Assembly (NCBI GenBank): GCA_028583405.1
Contig: JAPTMU010000432.1
Coordinates: 1 to 64,000 of the forward strand
Length of the DNA: 64,000 nt
Reading direction: 5' to 3'
Origin: Pogonophryne albipinna
Lineage: Eukaryota > Chordata > Actinopteri > Perciformes > Artedidraconidae
Shown: positions 45,118-57,500 of the stretch, in pieces
Position numbering within the stretch: the stretch's first letter is position 1
Layout: each line of letters begins with the position of its first letter
Notes under the pieces: generated by a model
What the model was told of the DNA's origin: nothing
Seen by the model: only the letters and a program-made list of their open reading frames with translations
Databases searched by the model: none
Translations under genes and position numbers: made by a program

Positions 45118-47331
45118 TATTATATTTAATTGAACTCCTAATTTCATGACGCTTACAATATTTTCATTTCTATATTTGTATTATCTTTACCAAAATAAAT
45201 ACACATTATAAAAAAGGAAAAGTAATACCAAAAAAATTAGAGGGATAATGTCTGTGGTAATATAATTTACTTTCAAGTGTAATCTGAGAACACACACACA
45301 CACACCCAGACACACACACTCTCTCACACACAGTCACACTTCACACTTCAAAGTGCGGACAGTCTTGTTCCTCCGTGTCTTCTCCGCCCAGAGACAGCGG
45401 AGGACAAAGCGCCCCCGCCCGGGTCCTCCCTCCTTTCAGCGGGGCTTCATTAGCATCACAGCGGCCTCTTTGATCCGGAGGGCCGTGGGGAAGCTCCACA
45501 CCCCGTCGGATCTACGCGTTATATTAGCGATTTTAACAAACACGACGGTCCTCATGGTTTAAAGTCCCAGCTGCATGTTGAGTGAAGGGAGGGGGAGTCC
45601 GGCTTTTAAACATGTCTTTTTTAAAGTAATTTTACTTATTGGCTGTTTGTATTTTATTCTGTATTGTTTCATTTATTTTATTATTTTATCTGCATTTTTT
45701 CTCTATAAAACACTAGATAAGAAAAGTTAATATATATATATATATTGTATTATAATATAAACTCTAATTACTATTAATACACCAAAATTATGTATATTAT
45801 TTATTATTATTTTTTATTTTTAAAACCTTTATTATTATTAATATTAATAGTATTAAATAATTTCTAACTGATTAGGAAAAAATAAACAAAAGTATAAATA
45901 AAACTATAGTTATAAGATACGATACGATACAATTAAAAGAATGATTTAAATTTAAAATGGAGAAAAGCAGGTTTTTTATCACCTCAAGGTTTAAGATAAT
46001 GCGTTAAATCGCTCTGTTTGCTTTTCAGGAGAAGCGGCACGCTCGGTGTAAAATATCACAGTTTTTACTGAAATTAATCCAAATAAATAACAATTAAAAA
46101 CTATTTTATAAATCCAAAATATTTACAAAACAATATCAGATATCTCATGTTTGCTGCATTGTGATAGCACTTTGAAGTAAACAATAATAAATGTGATAAG
46201 ATGTCGGAAGAAGGTAAAATAAGACGGCGTAAAAAGCAGATTGAACATGTTTTATCAATTTGAGCCTATTTCAGTAACTATTAAGATATTTAGCATTAAG
46301 TGCATGCATGAAGTCAAACGTGCAATATTTACAGTGTAAAGCAGCAGGAAAGTCAATTCATTTGAATAAGTATTTCTTTGATGTTATTTTAGTGGGTTTT
46401 TTAACCTGCAGACTTGGTTAATTATAGGGAGTTCATAAGTGCAATATTTACAGTAGGCTATAAAGTAAGAAACGCTAAAGATACCTGATTCCCACTTTAT
46501 GAATGATATGGAGTTATTAAGCGTTAGGTGCACTTACCGCATGTTAAACTTCATTTCATGCATTAAATAACATGCTATGTTTACAGTAAAAAGCACCATA
46601 AATACTTACGTAAATTCATTTAGCCTATTTTTTATTAAATGGGTTGAGGTTATTTTAGTGGCTTAGTGGTTTTTTTTAAGCTGCATATTTGGTTATTATG
46701 GGAGTTATAAAGAAGCAGAAAGTAAATACCTGCATCCTAACTGATGAATTATATGGAGTTATTAAGCATTGCATTAAAAACAAGTATAACATGCTATATC
46801 TACAGTATAAGATAAACGAATTAATGACGTGAGTTTTAAATAATTCTTACTGGGGTTGGATGTGGGCGCGGAGCTCCGGCGGATCCAGTCGTACGGGTTC
46901 CTCCTCTGCGGGGATCCGGGCGACATCTGGCCGACCGAAGCGTTCAGCTGCCCGGGGAAATCCGCCGGGTTGAACCCCAGAGAGGGACCCACCACCGCGG
47001 ATCCCCCGGAGGATGAAGCCCCCCCTCCTGCCACCGCCGCCGCGTAGTGGGACGACCATTCATCCCGGGATGGAGGCGGGGGAGGCGGGTAAGAGGAGCT
47101 CCATCCCCCGGTGTTTCCCCCGGAGCCCCCGGCCTGCTGATCGGTGGTCAGGCCCGGGTGGTGAGGGTGGTGGTGCGGGTGGTGGTGCGGGTGGTGGTGG
47201 TACCCGGGGAAGTCTGAGTACTGCGGCGGGGTGGAGGTGAAGCTCTGCGGACTGAGGCTCAGAGGGTGCCTCGGGCCCGGGTTCTGGTACATGTTGGGGT
47301 CCTTGTCCAGCTGCAGGTAACTCACGTACAT
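37793..47331 (-). CDS. cdx1: Caudal-type homeobox protein, CDX1-like (three exons)
   Basis: This is a ParaHox transcription factor of the caudal family, known for anterior-posterior patterning and gut specification. The coding sequence joins 46851-47331, 39859-40007 and 37793-38017 (minus strand), 855 nt and 284 residues. Intron 1 is phase 1 (GTAAGA...CAG) and intron 2 phase 0 (GTACGG...CAG). The intron 2 position inside the homeodomain is the usual caudal one. The N-terminus MYVSYL, the hexapeptide-like PYDWIRR (146-152), the homeodomain (about 167-226) and the KEEY terminus all fit CDX1. The ending does not fit CDX4, and the CDX2 glutamine/proline runs are absent. Teleosts have cdx1a and cdx1b; I cannot choose. 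Intron 2 holds a duplicated exon-3 start (38914-38952). Confidence 0.93.
38018..38718. repeat. Intron 2 segment with inserted dispersed repeats
   Basis: From about 38090, 'attcaaggcttttattgtca' and 'gtgtagttatgtcgatgaaa' mark an interspersed retroelement-tail-like repeat. At about 38560-38692, 'gtctacactgcgttgctata' to 'gaggccctgcagtggaaa' looks like a second, MITE-like piece. These insertions lie only in the copy of the duplicated unit nearest the true exon 3. Confidence 0.5.
38719..39302 (-). repeat. Tandem duplication in cdx1 intron 2
   Basis: Block A (38719-38910) and block B (39029-39302) share 'ggtgcaccaatta', 'gtgaaaaactact', 'atatctgcatg', 'cattttaaagc', 'ggttccagttt' and 'aggacttttagtttgattgc' in the same order. 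The exon-3-like segment lies between them. The simplest reading is a duplication of a unit of about 390 bp that covered intron sequence plus the first part of exon 3. Confidence 0.8.
38821..38952 (-). pseudogene. Duplicated cdx1 exon 3 start, potential alternative exon (K50)
   Basis: The minus strand at 38952-38914 reads [13 protein letters not shown] directly after an acceptor ctccag, like the true exon 3. The frame then stays open through unrelated intron-derived codons to TAA at 38821-38823, 43 residues in all. The codon for homeodomain position 50 is AAA (Lys) rather than CAG (Gln); Asn51 and the following arginines are kept. The frame matches the exon 2 donor (phase 0), so splicing 39859 to 38952 would be in frame. 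The source is a tandem duplication (38719-38910 resembles 39029-39302). It may be a dead duplicate, a decoy acceptor or a functional alternative last exon; no poly(A) signal is evident nearby. Confidence 0.7.
39859..40007 (-). CDS. cdx1: cdx1 exon 2 (homeodomain N-terminal two thirds)
   Basis: 149 nt, from acceptor tttctcag|AC to donor CAG|GTACGG. It completes Asn161 and encodes [17 protein letters not shown] through the recognition-helix start LGLSERQ, homeodomain positions 1-44. Key features are the basic arm, helix 1 (RLELEKEFH) and helix 2 ([13 protein letters not shown]). YSKYIT replaces the more usual YSRYIT, a conservative change. Confidence 0.95.
40161..41100. repeat. Threefold intronic tandem repeat next to exon 2
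   Basis: Three diverged copies start near 40161, 40546 and 40879. Shared motifs are 'cagcaggattaag' (ggcaggattaagg in the third), 'catgacatagca', 'agcatccag', 'aatgctacgttgctactgtt' and 'gctgctaacgttagcctca'. Spacing is about 386 and 333 bp. They lie in intron 1 within 160 bp of exon 2. Confidence 0.75.
41101..42620. other. cdx1 intron 1, mostly unique with one dispersed repeat
   Basis: At about 41725-41990 there is a degenerate 'agtaaaatgtattcaaagta' repeat related to the family that founded the 33-bp array. The remainder shows no gene or motif I can support. Confidence 0.4.
42660..43040. repeat. Direct duplication of about 120 bp, 258 bp apart
   Basis: 'atatagcagtaggctatcga' through 'cacttttgggg' at about 42661-42780 recurs almost unchanged at 42919-43038. 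It includes 'gccccgcccacttttgggg'. It probably belongs to a mobile element in intron 1. Confidence 0.8.
43180..43638. repeat. DNA-transposon-like fragment
   Basis: It ends with 'aaatcgggagggttggcaag' and 'tatg', a terminus I associate with hAT-like repeats. Upstream 'gcgcgcgctactaaagagac' is part of the same unit. No inverted partner terminus was found. Confidence 0.4.
43640..43918. mobile_element. MITE fragment, inverted relative of 35503-36719
   Basis: It is the reverse complement of the 36238-36480 region of the composite element (gccgtgaagtggtttgcggc, ggcttcatttgcctaatcct, aacgcgatct). It ends with 'aaaagtactgcggtgtgaat' and 'gcgcc', the same terminus as the outer element. It sits in cdx1 intron 1. 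Confidence 0.7.
43919..44157. repeat. Second MITE-like repeat
   Basis: 'gaggggcgtggggaggggct', 'gattatgggtaatgctgcaa' and a terminal 'gataggggacctttaa' mark a repeat of the 'ggggacctttaa' type. It is directly joined to the preceding fragment. Confidence 0.5.
44158..44545. other. cdx1 intron 1, no feature seen
   Basis: Nothing is recognised. Confidence 0.3.
44546..45116. repeat. Compound CA/CAGA microsatellite
   Basis: (CA)n is interrupted regularly by 'ga', giving 'acacacagacacacac'-type blocks over about 570 bp in intron 1. Confidence 0.95.
45345..45560. promoter_or_regulatory. Candidate intron 1 control region
   Basis: This GC-rich island in an AT-rich intron lies about 1.3-1.5 kb downstream of exon 1 in gene direction. 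It includes a TCF/LEF-type CTTTGAT at 45468-45474. CDX1 is a known direct Wnt and retinoic-acid target in vertebrates, so a TCF motif here is plausible. One motif is weak evidence and no retinoic-acid response element was identified. Confidence 0.3.
45561..46850. other. cdx1 intron 1, AT-rich
   Basis: A/T-rich, with a TA microsatellite near 45728-45745. Repeated 'gcatgaa'/'gcaatatttacagt' phrases at 46310-46800 suggest an old local duplication. No exon-like frame is visible. Confidence 0.35.
46851..47331 (-). CDS. cdx1: cdx1 exon 1
   Basis: This encodes residues 1-160 and the first base of codon 161. It contains the caudal N-terminal activation region, a histidine-rich run (45-58), a proline run (82-87), a Ser/Gly/Ala-rich region and the Pbx-contact-like YDWIRR before the splice. 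Compared with the usual MYVSYLLDKD start there is an extra Gln ([11 protein letters not shown]), from CTG CAG CTG. The donor is A|GTAAGAAT at 46850-46849. The ATG is the first of the frame and matches the family start. Confidence 0.93.
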
Positions 47332-47958
<627 letters not shown>

Positions 47959-47967
47959 TATTTGCGC

Positions 47968-48065
<98 letters not shown>

Positions 48066-48074
48066 GCGCAAATA
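47959..48074. repeat. Long AT palindrome with GCGCC arms
   Basis: TATTTGCGCCTATA at 47959-47972 and its exact reverse complement at 48061-48074 bracket an almost pure (AT)n. The whole 116-bp segment is therefore self-complementary and could extrude as a cruciform. Confidence 0.92.
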
Positions 48075-48330
48075 CAAGAAACCAATAAAAACATTTTCTA
48101 CAAAAAATACAGAATAGGAACAAATATGACATTTAAATATGATTAAAATACTTTAATAATAAATACATAGAATATGAATAAAAAACTGTAGAAAATATAA
48201 TATTTATAAAAAACATAAAACCTCTAATTTACAAAGATGTTGCAAATATATTTTGATGATAATACTTTTGCACTTTTACTTGAGAAGCATTTTCAATAAA
48301 GTACTTTTAACAGAGTATTCCTGCACTCTG
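48075..48330. other. Spacer and array founder flank
   Basis: AT-rich. From about 48285, 'ttcaataaagtacttttaac' and 'agagtattcctgcactctgg' are the dispersed repeat seen at 13411-13715, in reverse. They lead without a break into the 33-bp array. Confidence 0.6.
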
Positions 48331-51300
48331 GTACTTCTACTTTTACTCAAGTACAAGGTCTGAGTACTTCTACTTTTACTCAAGTACAAGCTCTGAGTAC
48401 TTCTACTTTTACTCAAGTACAAGCTCTGAGTACTTCTACTTTTACTCAAGTACAAGACCTGAGTCCTTCTACTTTTACTCAAGTACAAGCTCTGAGTACT
48501 TCTACTTTTACTCAAGTAGAAGACCTGAGTACTTCTACTTTTACTCAAGTACAAGATCTGAGTACTTCTACTTTTACTCAAGTACAAGACCTGAGTCCTT
48601 CTACTTTTACTCAAGTAGAAGACCTGAGTACTTCTACTTTTACTCAAGTAGAAGACCTGAGTACTTCTACTTTTACTCAAGTACAAGATCTGAGTACTTC
48701 TACTTTTACTCAAGTACAAGACCTGAGTCCTTCTACTTTTACTCAAGTAGAAGACCTGAGTACTTCTACTTTTACTCAAGTACAAGATCTGAGTACTTCT
48801 ACTTTTACTCAAGTACAAGACCTGAGTACTTCTACTTTTACTCAAGTACAAGACCTGAGTACTTCTATTTTTACTCAAGAACAAGATCTGAGTACTTCTA
48901 CTTTTACTCAAGAACAAGATCTGAGTACTTCTACTTTTACTCAAGTACAAGGTCTAAGTACTTCTACTTTTACTCAAGTACAAGATCTGAGTACTTCTAC
49001 TTTTACTCAAGTACAATATCTGAGCACTTCTACTTTTACTCAAGTACAAGATCTGAGTACTTCTACTTTTACTCAAGTACAAGCTCTGAGTACTTCTACT
49101 TTTACTCAAGTACAAGATCTGATTACTTCTACTTTTACTCAAGTACAATATCTGAGCACTTCTACTTTTACTCAAGTACAAGCTCTGAGTACTTCTACTT
49201 TTACTCAAGTACAAGATCTGAGTACTTCTACTTTTACTCAAGTACAAGACCTGAGTCCTTCTACTTTTACTCAAGTACAAGACCTGAGTACTTCTACTTT
49301 TACTCAAGTACAAGATCTGAGTACTTCTACTTTTACTCAAGTACAAGACCTGAGTCCTTCTACTTTTACTCAAGTACAAGACCTGAGTACTTCTACTTTT
49401 ACTCAAGTACAAGATCTGAGTACTTCTACTTTTACTCAAGTACAATATCTGAGTACTTCTACTTTTACTCAAGTACAAGACCTGAGTACTTCTACTTTTA
49501 CTCAAGTACAATATCTGAGTACTTCTACTCTTACTCAAGTACAAGACCTGAGTCCTTCTACTTTTACTCAAGTACAATATCTGAGCACTTCTACTTTTAC
49601 TCAAGTACAATATCTGAGCACTTCTACTTTTACTCAAGTTCAAGATCTGAGCACTTCTACTTTTACTCAAGTACAAGATCTGAGTACTTCTACTTTTACT
49701 CAAGTACAAGACCTGAGTACTTCTACTTTTACTCAAGTACAATATCTGAGTACTTCTACTCTTACTCAAGTACAAGACCTGAGTCCTTCTACTTTTACTC
49801 AAGTACAATATCTGAGCACTTCTACTTTTACTCAAGTACAATATCTGAGCACTTCTACTTTGACTCAAGAACAAGACCTGAGTACTTCTACTTTTACTCA
49901 AGTACAAGATCTGAGTACTTCTACTTTTACTCAAGTACAAGACCTGAGTCCTTCTACTTTTACTCAAGTAGAAGACCTGAGTACTTCTACTTTTACTCAA
50001 GTACAAGATCTGAGTACTTCTACTTTTACTCAAGTACAAGACCTGAGTCCTTCTACTTTTACTCAAGTAGAAGACCTGAGTACTTCTACTTTTACTCAAG
50101 TACAAGACCTGAGTACTTCTACTTTTACTCAAGTACAAGATCTGAGTACTTCTACTTTTATTCAAGTACAAGACCTGAGTCCTTCTACTTTTACTCAAGT
50201 AGAAGACCTGAGTACTTCTACTTTTACTCAAGTACAAGATCTGAGTACTTCTACTTTTACTCAAGTACAAGATCTGAGTACTTCTACTTTTATTCAAGTA
50301 CAAGACCTGAGTCCTTCTACTTTTACTCAAGTAGAAGACCTGAGTACTTCTACTTTTACTCAAGTACAAGATCTGAGTACTTCTACTTTTATTCAAGTAC
50401 AAGACCTGAGTCCTTCTACTTTTACTCAAGTACAATCTCTGAGTACTTCTACTTTTACTCAAGTACAAGACCTGAGTCCTTCTACTTTTACTCAAGTACA
50501 AGCTCTGAGTACTTCTACTTTTACTCAAGTAGAAGACCTGAGTACTTCTACTTTTACTCAAGTACAAGATCTGAGTACTTCTACTTTTACTCAAGTACAA
50601 GACCTGAGTCCTTCTACTTTTACTCAAGTAGAAGACCTGAGTACTTCTACTTTTACTCAAGTAGAAGACCTGAGTACTTCTACTTTTACTCAAGTACAAG
50701 ATCTGAGTACTTCTACTTTTACTCAAGTACAAGACCTGAGTCCTTCTACTTTTACTCAAGTAGAAGACCTGAGTACTTCTACTTTTACCCAAGTACAAGA
50801 TCTGAGTACTTCTACTTTTACTCAAGTACAAGACCTGAGTACTTCTACTTTTACTCAAGTACAAGACCTGAGTACTTCTATTTTTACTCAAGAACAAGAT
50901 CTGAGTACTTCTACTTTTACTCAAGAACAAGATCTGAGTACTTCTACTTTTACTCAAGTACAAGGTCTAAGTACTTCTACTTTTACTCAAGTACAAGATC
51001 TGAGTACTTCTACTTTTACTCAAGTACAATATCTGAGCACTTCTACTTTTACTCAAGTACAAGATCTGAGTACTTCTACTTTTACTCAAGTACAAGCTCT
51101 GAGTACTTCTACTTTTACTCAAGTACAAGATCTGATTACTTCTACTTTTACTCAAGTACAATATCTGAGCACTTCTACTTTTACTCAAGTACAAGCTCTG
51201 AGTACTTCTACTTTTACTCAAGTACAAGATCTGAGTACTTCTACTTTTACTCAAGTACAAGACCTGAGTCCTTCTACTTTTACTCAAGTACAAGACCTGA

Positions 51301-54300
51301 GTACTTCTACTTTTACTCAAGTACAAGATCTGAGTACTTCTACTTTTACTCAAGTACAAGACCTGAGTCCTTCTACTTTTACTCAAGTACAAGACCTGAG
51401 TACTTCTACTTTTACTCAAGTACAAGATCTGAGTACTTCTATTTTTACTCAAGTACAATATCTGAGTACTTCTACTTTTACTCAAGTACAAGACCTGAGT
51501 ACTTCTACTTTTACTCAAGTACAATATCTGAGTACTTCTACTCTTACTCAAGTACAAGACCTGAGTCCTTCTACTTTTACTCAAGTACAATATCTGAGTA
51601 CTTCTACTCTTACTCAAGTACAAGACCTGAGCACTTCTACTTTTACTCAAGTACAATATCTGAGCACTTCTACTTTTACTCAAGTTCAAGATCTGAGTAC
51701 TTCTACTTTTACTCAAGTACAATATCTGAGCACTTCTACTTTTACTCAAGTACAAGATCTGAGTACTTCTACTTTTACTCAAGTACAATATCTGAGTACT
51801 TCTACTCTTACTCAAGTACAAGACCTGAGTCCTTCTACTTTTACTCAAGTACAATATCTGAGTACTTCTACTTTTACTCAAGTACAAGATCTGTGTACTT
51901 CTACTTTTACTCAAGTACAATATCTGAGTACTTCTACTCTTACTCAAGTACAAGATCTGAGCACTTCTACTTTTACTCAAGTACAATATCTGAGCACTTC
52001 TACTTTGACTCAAGAACAAGACCTGAGTACTTCTACTTTTACTCAAGTACAAGATCTGAGTACTTCTACTTTTACTCAAGTACAAGACCTGAGTCCTTCT
52101 ACTTTTACTCAAGTAGAAGACCTGAGTACTTCTACTTTTACTCAAGTACAAGATCTGAGTACTTCTACTTTTACTCAAGTACAAGACCTGAGTCCTTCTA
52201 CTTTTACTCAAGTAGAAGACCTGAGTACTTCTACTTTTACTCAAGTACAAGACCTGAGTACTTCTACTTTTACTCAAGTACAAGATCTGAGTACTTCTAC
52301 TTTTATTCAAGTACAAGACCTGAGTCCTTCTACTTTTACTCAAGTAGAAGACCTGAGTACTTCTACTTTTACTCAAGTACAAGATCTGAGTACTTCTACT
52401 TTTACTCAAGTACAAGATCTGAGTACTTCTACTTTTATTCAAGTACAAGACCTGAGTCCTTCTACTTTTACTCAAGTAGAAGACCTGAGTACTTCTACTT
52501 TTACTCAAGTACAAGATCTGAGTACTTCTACTTTTATTCAAGTACAAGACCTGAGTCCTTCTACTTTTACTCAAGTAGAAGACCTGAGTACTTCTACTTT
52601 TACTCAAGTACAAGATCTGAGTACTTCTACTTTTACTCAAGTAGAAGACCTGAGTACTTCTACTTTTACTCAAGTACAAGATCTGAGTACTTCTACTTTT
52701 ACTCAAGTACAAGACCTGAGTCCTTCTACTTTTACTCAAGTAGAAGACCTGAGTACTTCTACTTTTACTCAAGTACAAGACCTGAGTACTTCTACTTTTA
52801 CTCAAGTACAAGACCTGAGTACTTCTACTTTTACTCAAGTACAATATCTGTGTACTTCTACTTTTATTCAAGTACAAGACCTGAGTCCTTCTACTTTTAC
52901 TCAAGTAGAAGACCTGAGTACTTCTACTTTTACTCAAGTACAAGATCTGAGTACTTCTACTTTTACTCAAGTACAAGACCTGAGTACTTCTACTTTTACT
53001 CAAGTACAAGACCTGAGAACTTCTACTTTTACTCAAGAACAAGATCTGAGTACTTCTACTTTTACTCAAGTACAAGGTCTGAGTACTTCTACTTTTACTC
53101 AAGTACAAGATCTGAGTACTTCTACTTTTACTCAAGTACAATATCTAAGCACTTCTACTTTTACTCAAGTACAAGATCTGAGTACTTCTACTTTTACTCA
53201 AGTACAAGCTCTGAGTACTTCTACTTTTACTCAAGTACAAGCTCTGAGTACTTCTACTTTTACTCAAGTACAAGATCTGAGTACTTCTACTTTTACTCAA
53301 GTACAATATCTGAGCACTTCTACTTTTACTCAAGTACAAGCTCTGAGTACTTCTACTTTTACTCAAGTACAAGATCTGAGTACTTCTACTTTTACTCAAG
53401 TACAAGACCTGAGTCCTTCTACTTTTACTCAAGTACAAGACCTGAGTACTTCTACTTTTACTCAAGTACAAGATCTGAGTACTTCTACTTTTACTCAAGT
53501 ACAAGACCTGAGTCCTTCTACTTTTACTCAAGTACAAGACCTGAGTACTTCTACTTTTACTCAAGTACAAGATCTGAGTACTTCTACTTTTACTCAAGTA
53601 CAAGACCTGAGTACTTCTACTTTTACTCAAGTACAAGACCTGAGTACTTCTATTTTTACTCAAGAACAAGATCTGAGTCCTTCTACTTTTACTAAAGTAC
53701 AAGATCTGAGTACTTCTACTTTTACTCAAGTACAATATCTGAGCACTTCTACTTTTACTCAAGTACAATATCTGAGTACTTCTACTTTTACTCAAGAACA
53801 AGATCTGAGTACTTCTACTTTTACTCAAGTACAAGATCTGAGTACTTCTACTTTTACTCAAGTACAAGATCTGAGTACTTCTACTTTTACTCAAGTACAA
53901 GATCTGAGCACTTCTACTTTTACTCAAGTACAAGACCTGAGTACTTCTACTTTTACTCAAGTACAAGATCTGAGTACTTCTACTTTTACTCAAGTACAAG
54001 ATCTGAGTACTTCTACTTTTACTCAAGAACAAGATCTGAGTACTTCTACTTTGACTCAAGTACAATATCAGATACTTCTACTTTGACTCAAGTACAAGAT
54101 CTGAGTACTTCTACTTTTACTCAAGTACAAGATCTGAGTACTTCTACTTTTACTCAAGTACAATATCTGAGTACTTCTACTTTTACTCAAGTTCAAGATC
54201 TGAGCACTTCTACTTTTACTCAAGTTCAAGATCTGAGCACTTCTACTTTTACTCAAGTACAATATCTGAGTACTTCTACTTTTACTCAAGTACAATATCT

Positions 54301-55536
54301 GAGTACTTCTACTTTTACTCAAGTACAATATCTGAGCACTTCTACTTTTACTCAAGTTCAAGATCTGAGCACTTCTACTTTTACTCAAGTACAATATCTG
54401 AGTACTTCTACTTTTACTCAAGTACAATATCTGAGCACTTCTACTTTTACTCAAGTACAAGATCTGAGTACTTCTACTTTTACTCAAGTACAAGACCTGA
54501 GTACTTCTATTTTGACTCAAGAACAAGATCTGAGTACTTCTACTTTTACTCAAGAACAAGATCTGAGTACTTCTACTTTTACTCAAGTACAATATCTGAG
54601 TACTTCTACTTTTACTCAAGTACAAGATCTGAGCACTTCTACTTTTACTCAAGAACAAGATCTGTGTGCTTCTACTTTTACTCAAGAACAAGATCTGAGC
54701 ACTTCTACTTTTACTCAAGTACAATATCTGAGCACTTCTACTTTTACTCAAGTACAAGATCTGAGTACTTCTACTTTTACTCAAGTACAAGACCTGAGTA
54801 CTTCTATTTTGACTCAAGAACAAGATCTGAGTACTTCTACTTTTACTCAAGAACAAGATCTGTGTGCTTCTACTTTTACTCAAGTACAAGATCTGAGTAC
54901 TTCTACTTTTACTCAAGTACAAGACCTGAGTACTTCTATTTTGACTCAAGAACAAGATCTGAGTACTTCTACTTTTACTCAAGAACAAGATCTGAGCACT
55001 TCTACTTTTACTCAAGTACAATATCTGAGCACTTCTACTTTTACTCAAGTACAATATCTGAGTACTTCTACTTTTACTCAAGAACAAGACCTGAGTACTT
55101 CTACTTTTACTCAAGTTCAAGATCTGAGTACTTCTACTTTTACTCAAGTACAAGATCTGAGCACTTCTACTTTTACTCAAGTTCAAGATCTGAGTACTTC
55201 TACTTTTACTCAAGTACAATATCTGAGTACTTCTACTTTTACTCAAGTACAAGGTCTGAGCACTTCTACTTTTACTCAAGTACAATATCTGAGCACTTCT
55301 ACTTTTACTCAAGTACAATATCTGAGTACTTCTACTTTTACTCAAGAACAAGACCTGAGTACTTCTACTTTTACTCAAGTTCAAGATCTGAGTACTTCTA
55401 CTTTTACTCAAGTACAATATCTGAGAACTTCTACTTTTACTCAAGAACAAGATCTGAGTACTTCTACTTTTACTCAAGTACAATATCAGAGTACTTCTAC
55501 TTTTACTCAAGTACAACATCTGTGTACTTCTACTCT
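48331..55536. repeat. 33-bp minisatellite, about 218 copies
   Basis: The unit reads 'tacttctacttttactcaag' then 'tacaagatctgag'. Variants are ctgagt/ctgagc, tactt/ccttc, gtacaa/gtagaa/gaacaa/gttcaa and gatct/gacct/tatct/gctct. Because 33 is 11 codons, several frames on both strands remain open for hundreds of codons (for example 49860-54086 plus and 50967-53141 minus). These have no flanking domains and mutually overlap, so I treat them as spurious. Marker variants recur every 2.0-2.15 kb, showing higher-order structure. Confidence 0.97.
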
Positions 55537-56105
55537 AACTCCCCCCCCTCCTCTCTATCTGGTCATTAGCATCACAGTCGCTCTCTGCATTTCAAAGGCA
55601 GCTTCAAAGGAAGGAGACGAAGTTACAAATGAGGCTGAAACTGAAGAAGCAGGACCGACGTGTCCTCCAACATGCCGTCGGTCCACTCGGTGCAATAAGC
55701 TCTGATAAATATAACAGCAAGGCCCGGGACCCCCGCTGACCGCCCCCCCCTGACCACACCATGCCCTCAGTCCCATCCTGTTGCACACGTCCCTCTCCTC
55801 CCTTCCTCTTGGAATACAGCTCATTCCTCCAGTGTGTCACCACCTGGTCAATATAACCAAGTCTGATCCTGATGTCATCAAATATTCAAATAAATAACAG
55901 CTACAACAAATTAAAGTTCATCAAATAAATAAAAATTCTGTAAAATAAATAACAGTAAATGAAATCGTGTAATCTTTTCAACTCTATGTCAAACTAAAAT
56001 AAAAAATAAATCAAAACGTATGATCCATTTATTACAGGACAATTCTCTGAAACCTGACTGGACCTGACAACTGAAAGTCAGGTTCCCGTCAGTCTGCCTG
56101 TAATT

Positions 56106-56107
<2 letters not shown>
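55537..56107. other. Intergenic
   Basis: No gene is recognised. Short C runs occur at 55543-55550 and 55742-55750. Confidence 0.3.

Positions 56108-57500
<1,393 letters not shown>

Noticed and set aside
49860..54086. A 1408-codon repetitive open frame (QVQDLSTSTFT-type) and matching long minus-strand frames
   Set aside because: It is wholly inside the 33-bp array, has no non-repetitive domain, and overlaps equally long frames on the other strand. Unit length divisible by three explains it.
48331..55536. CRISPR-like regular repeats
   Set aside because: Units are contiguous with no unique spacers, and the window is eukaryotic.
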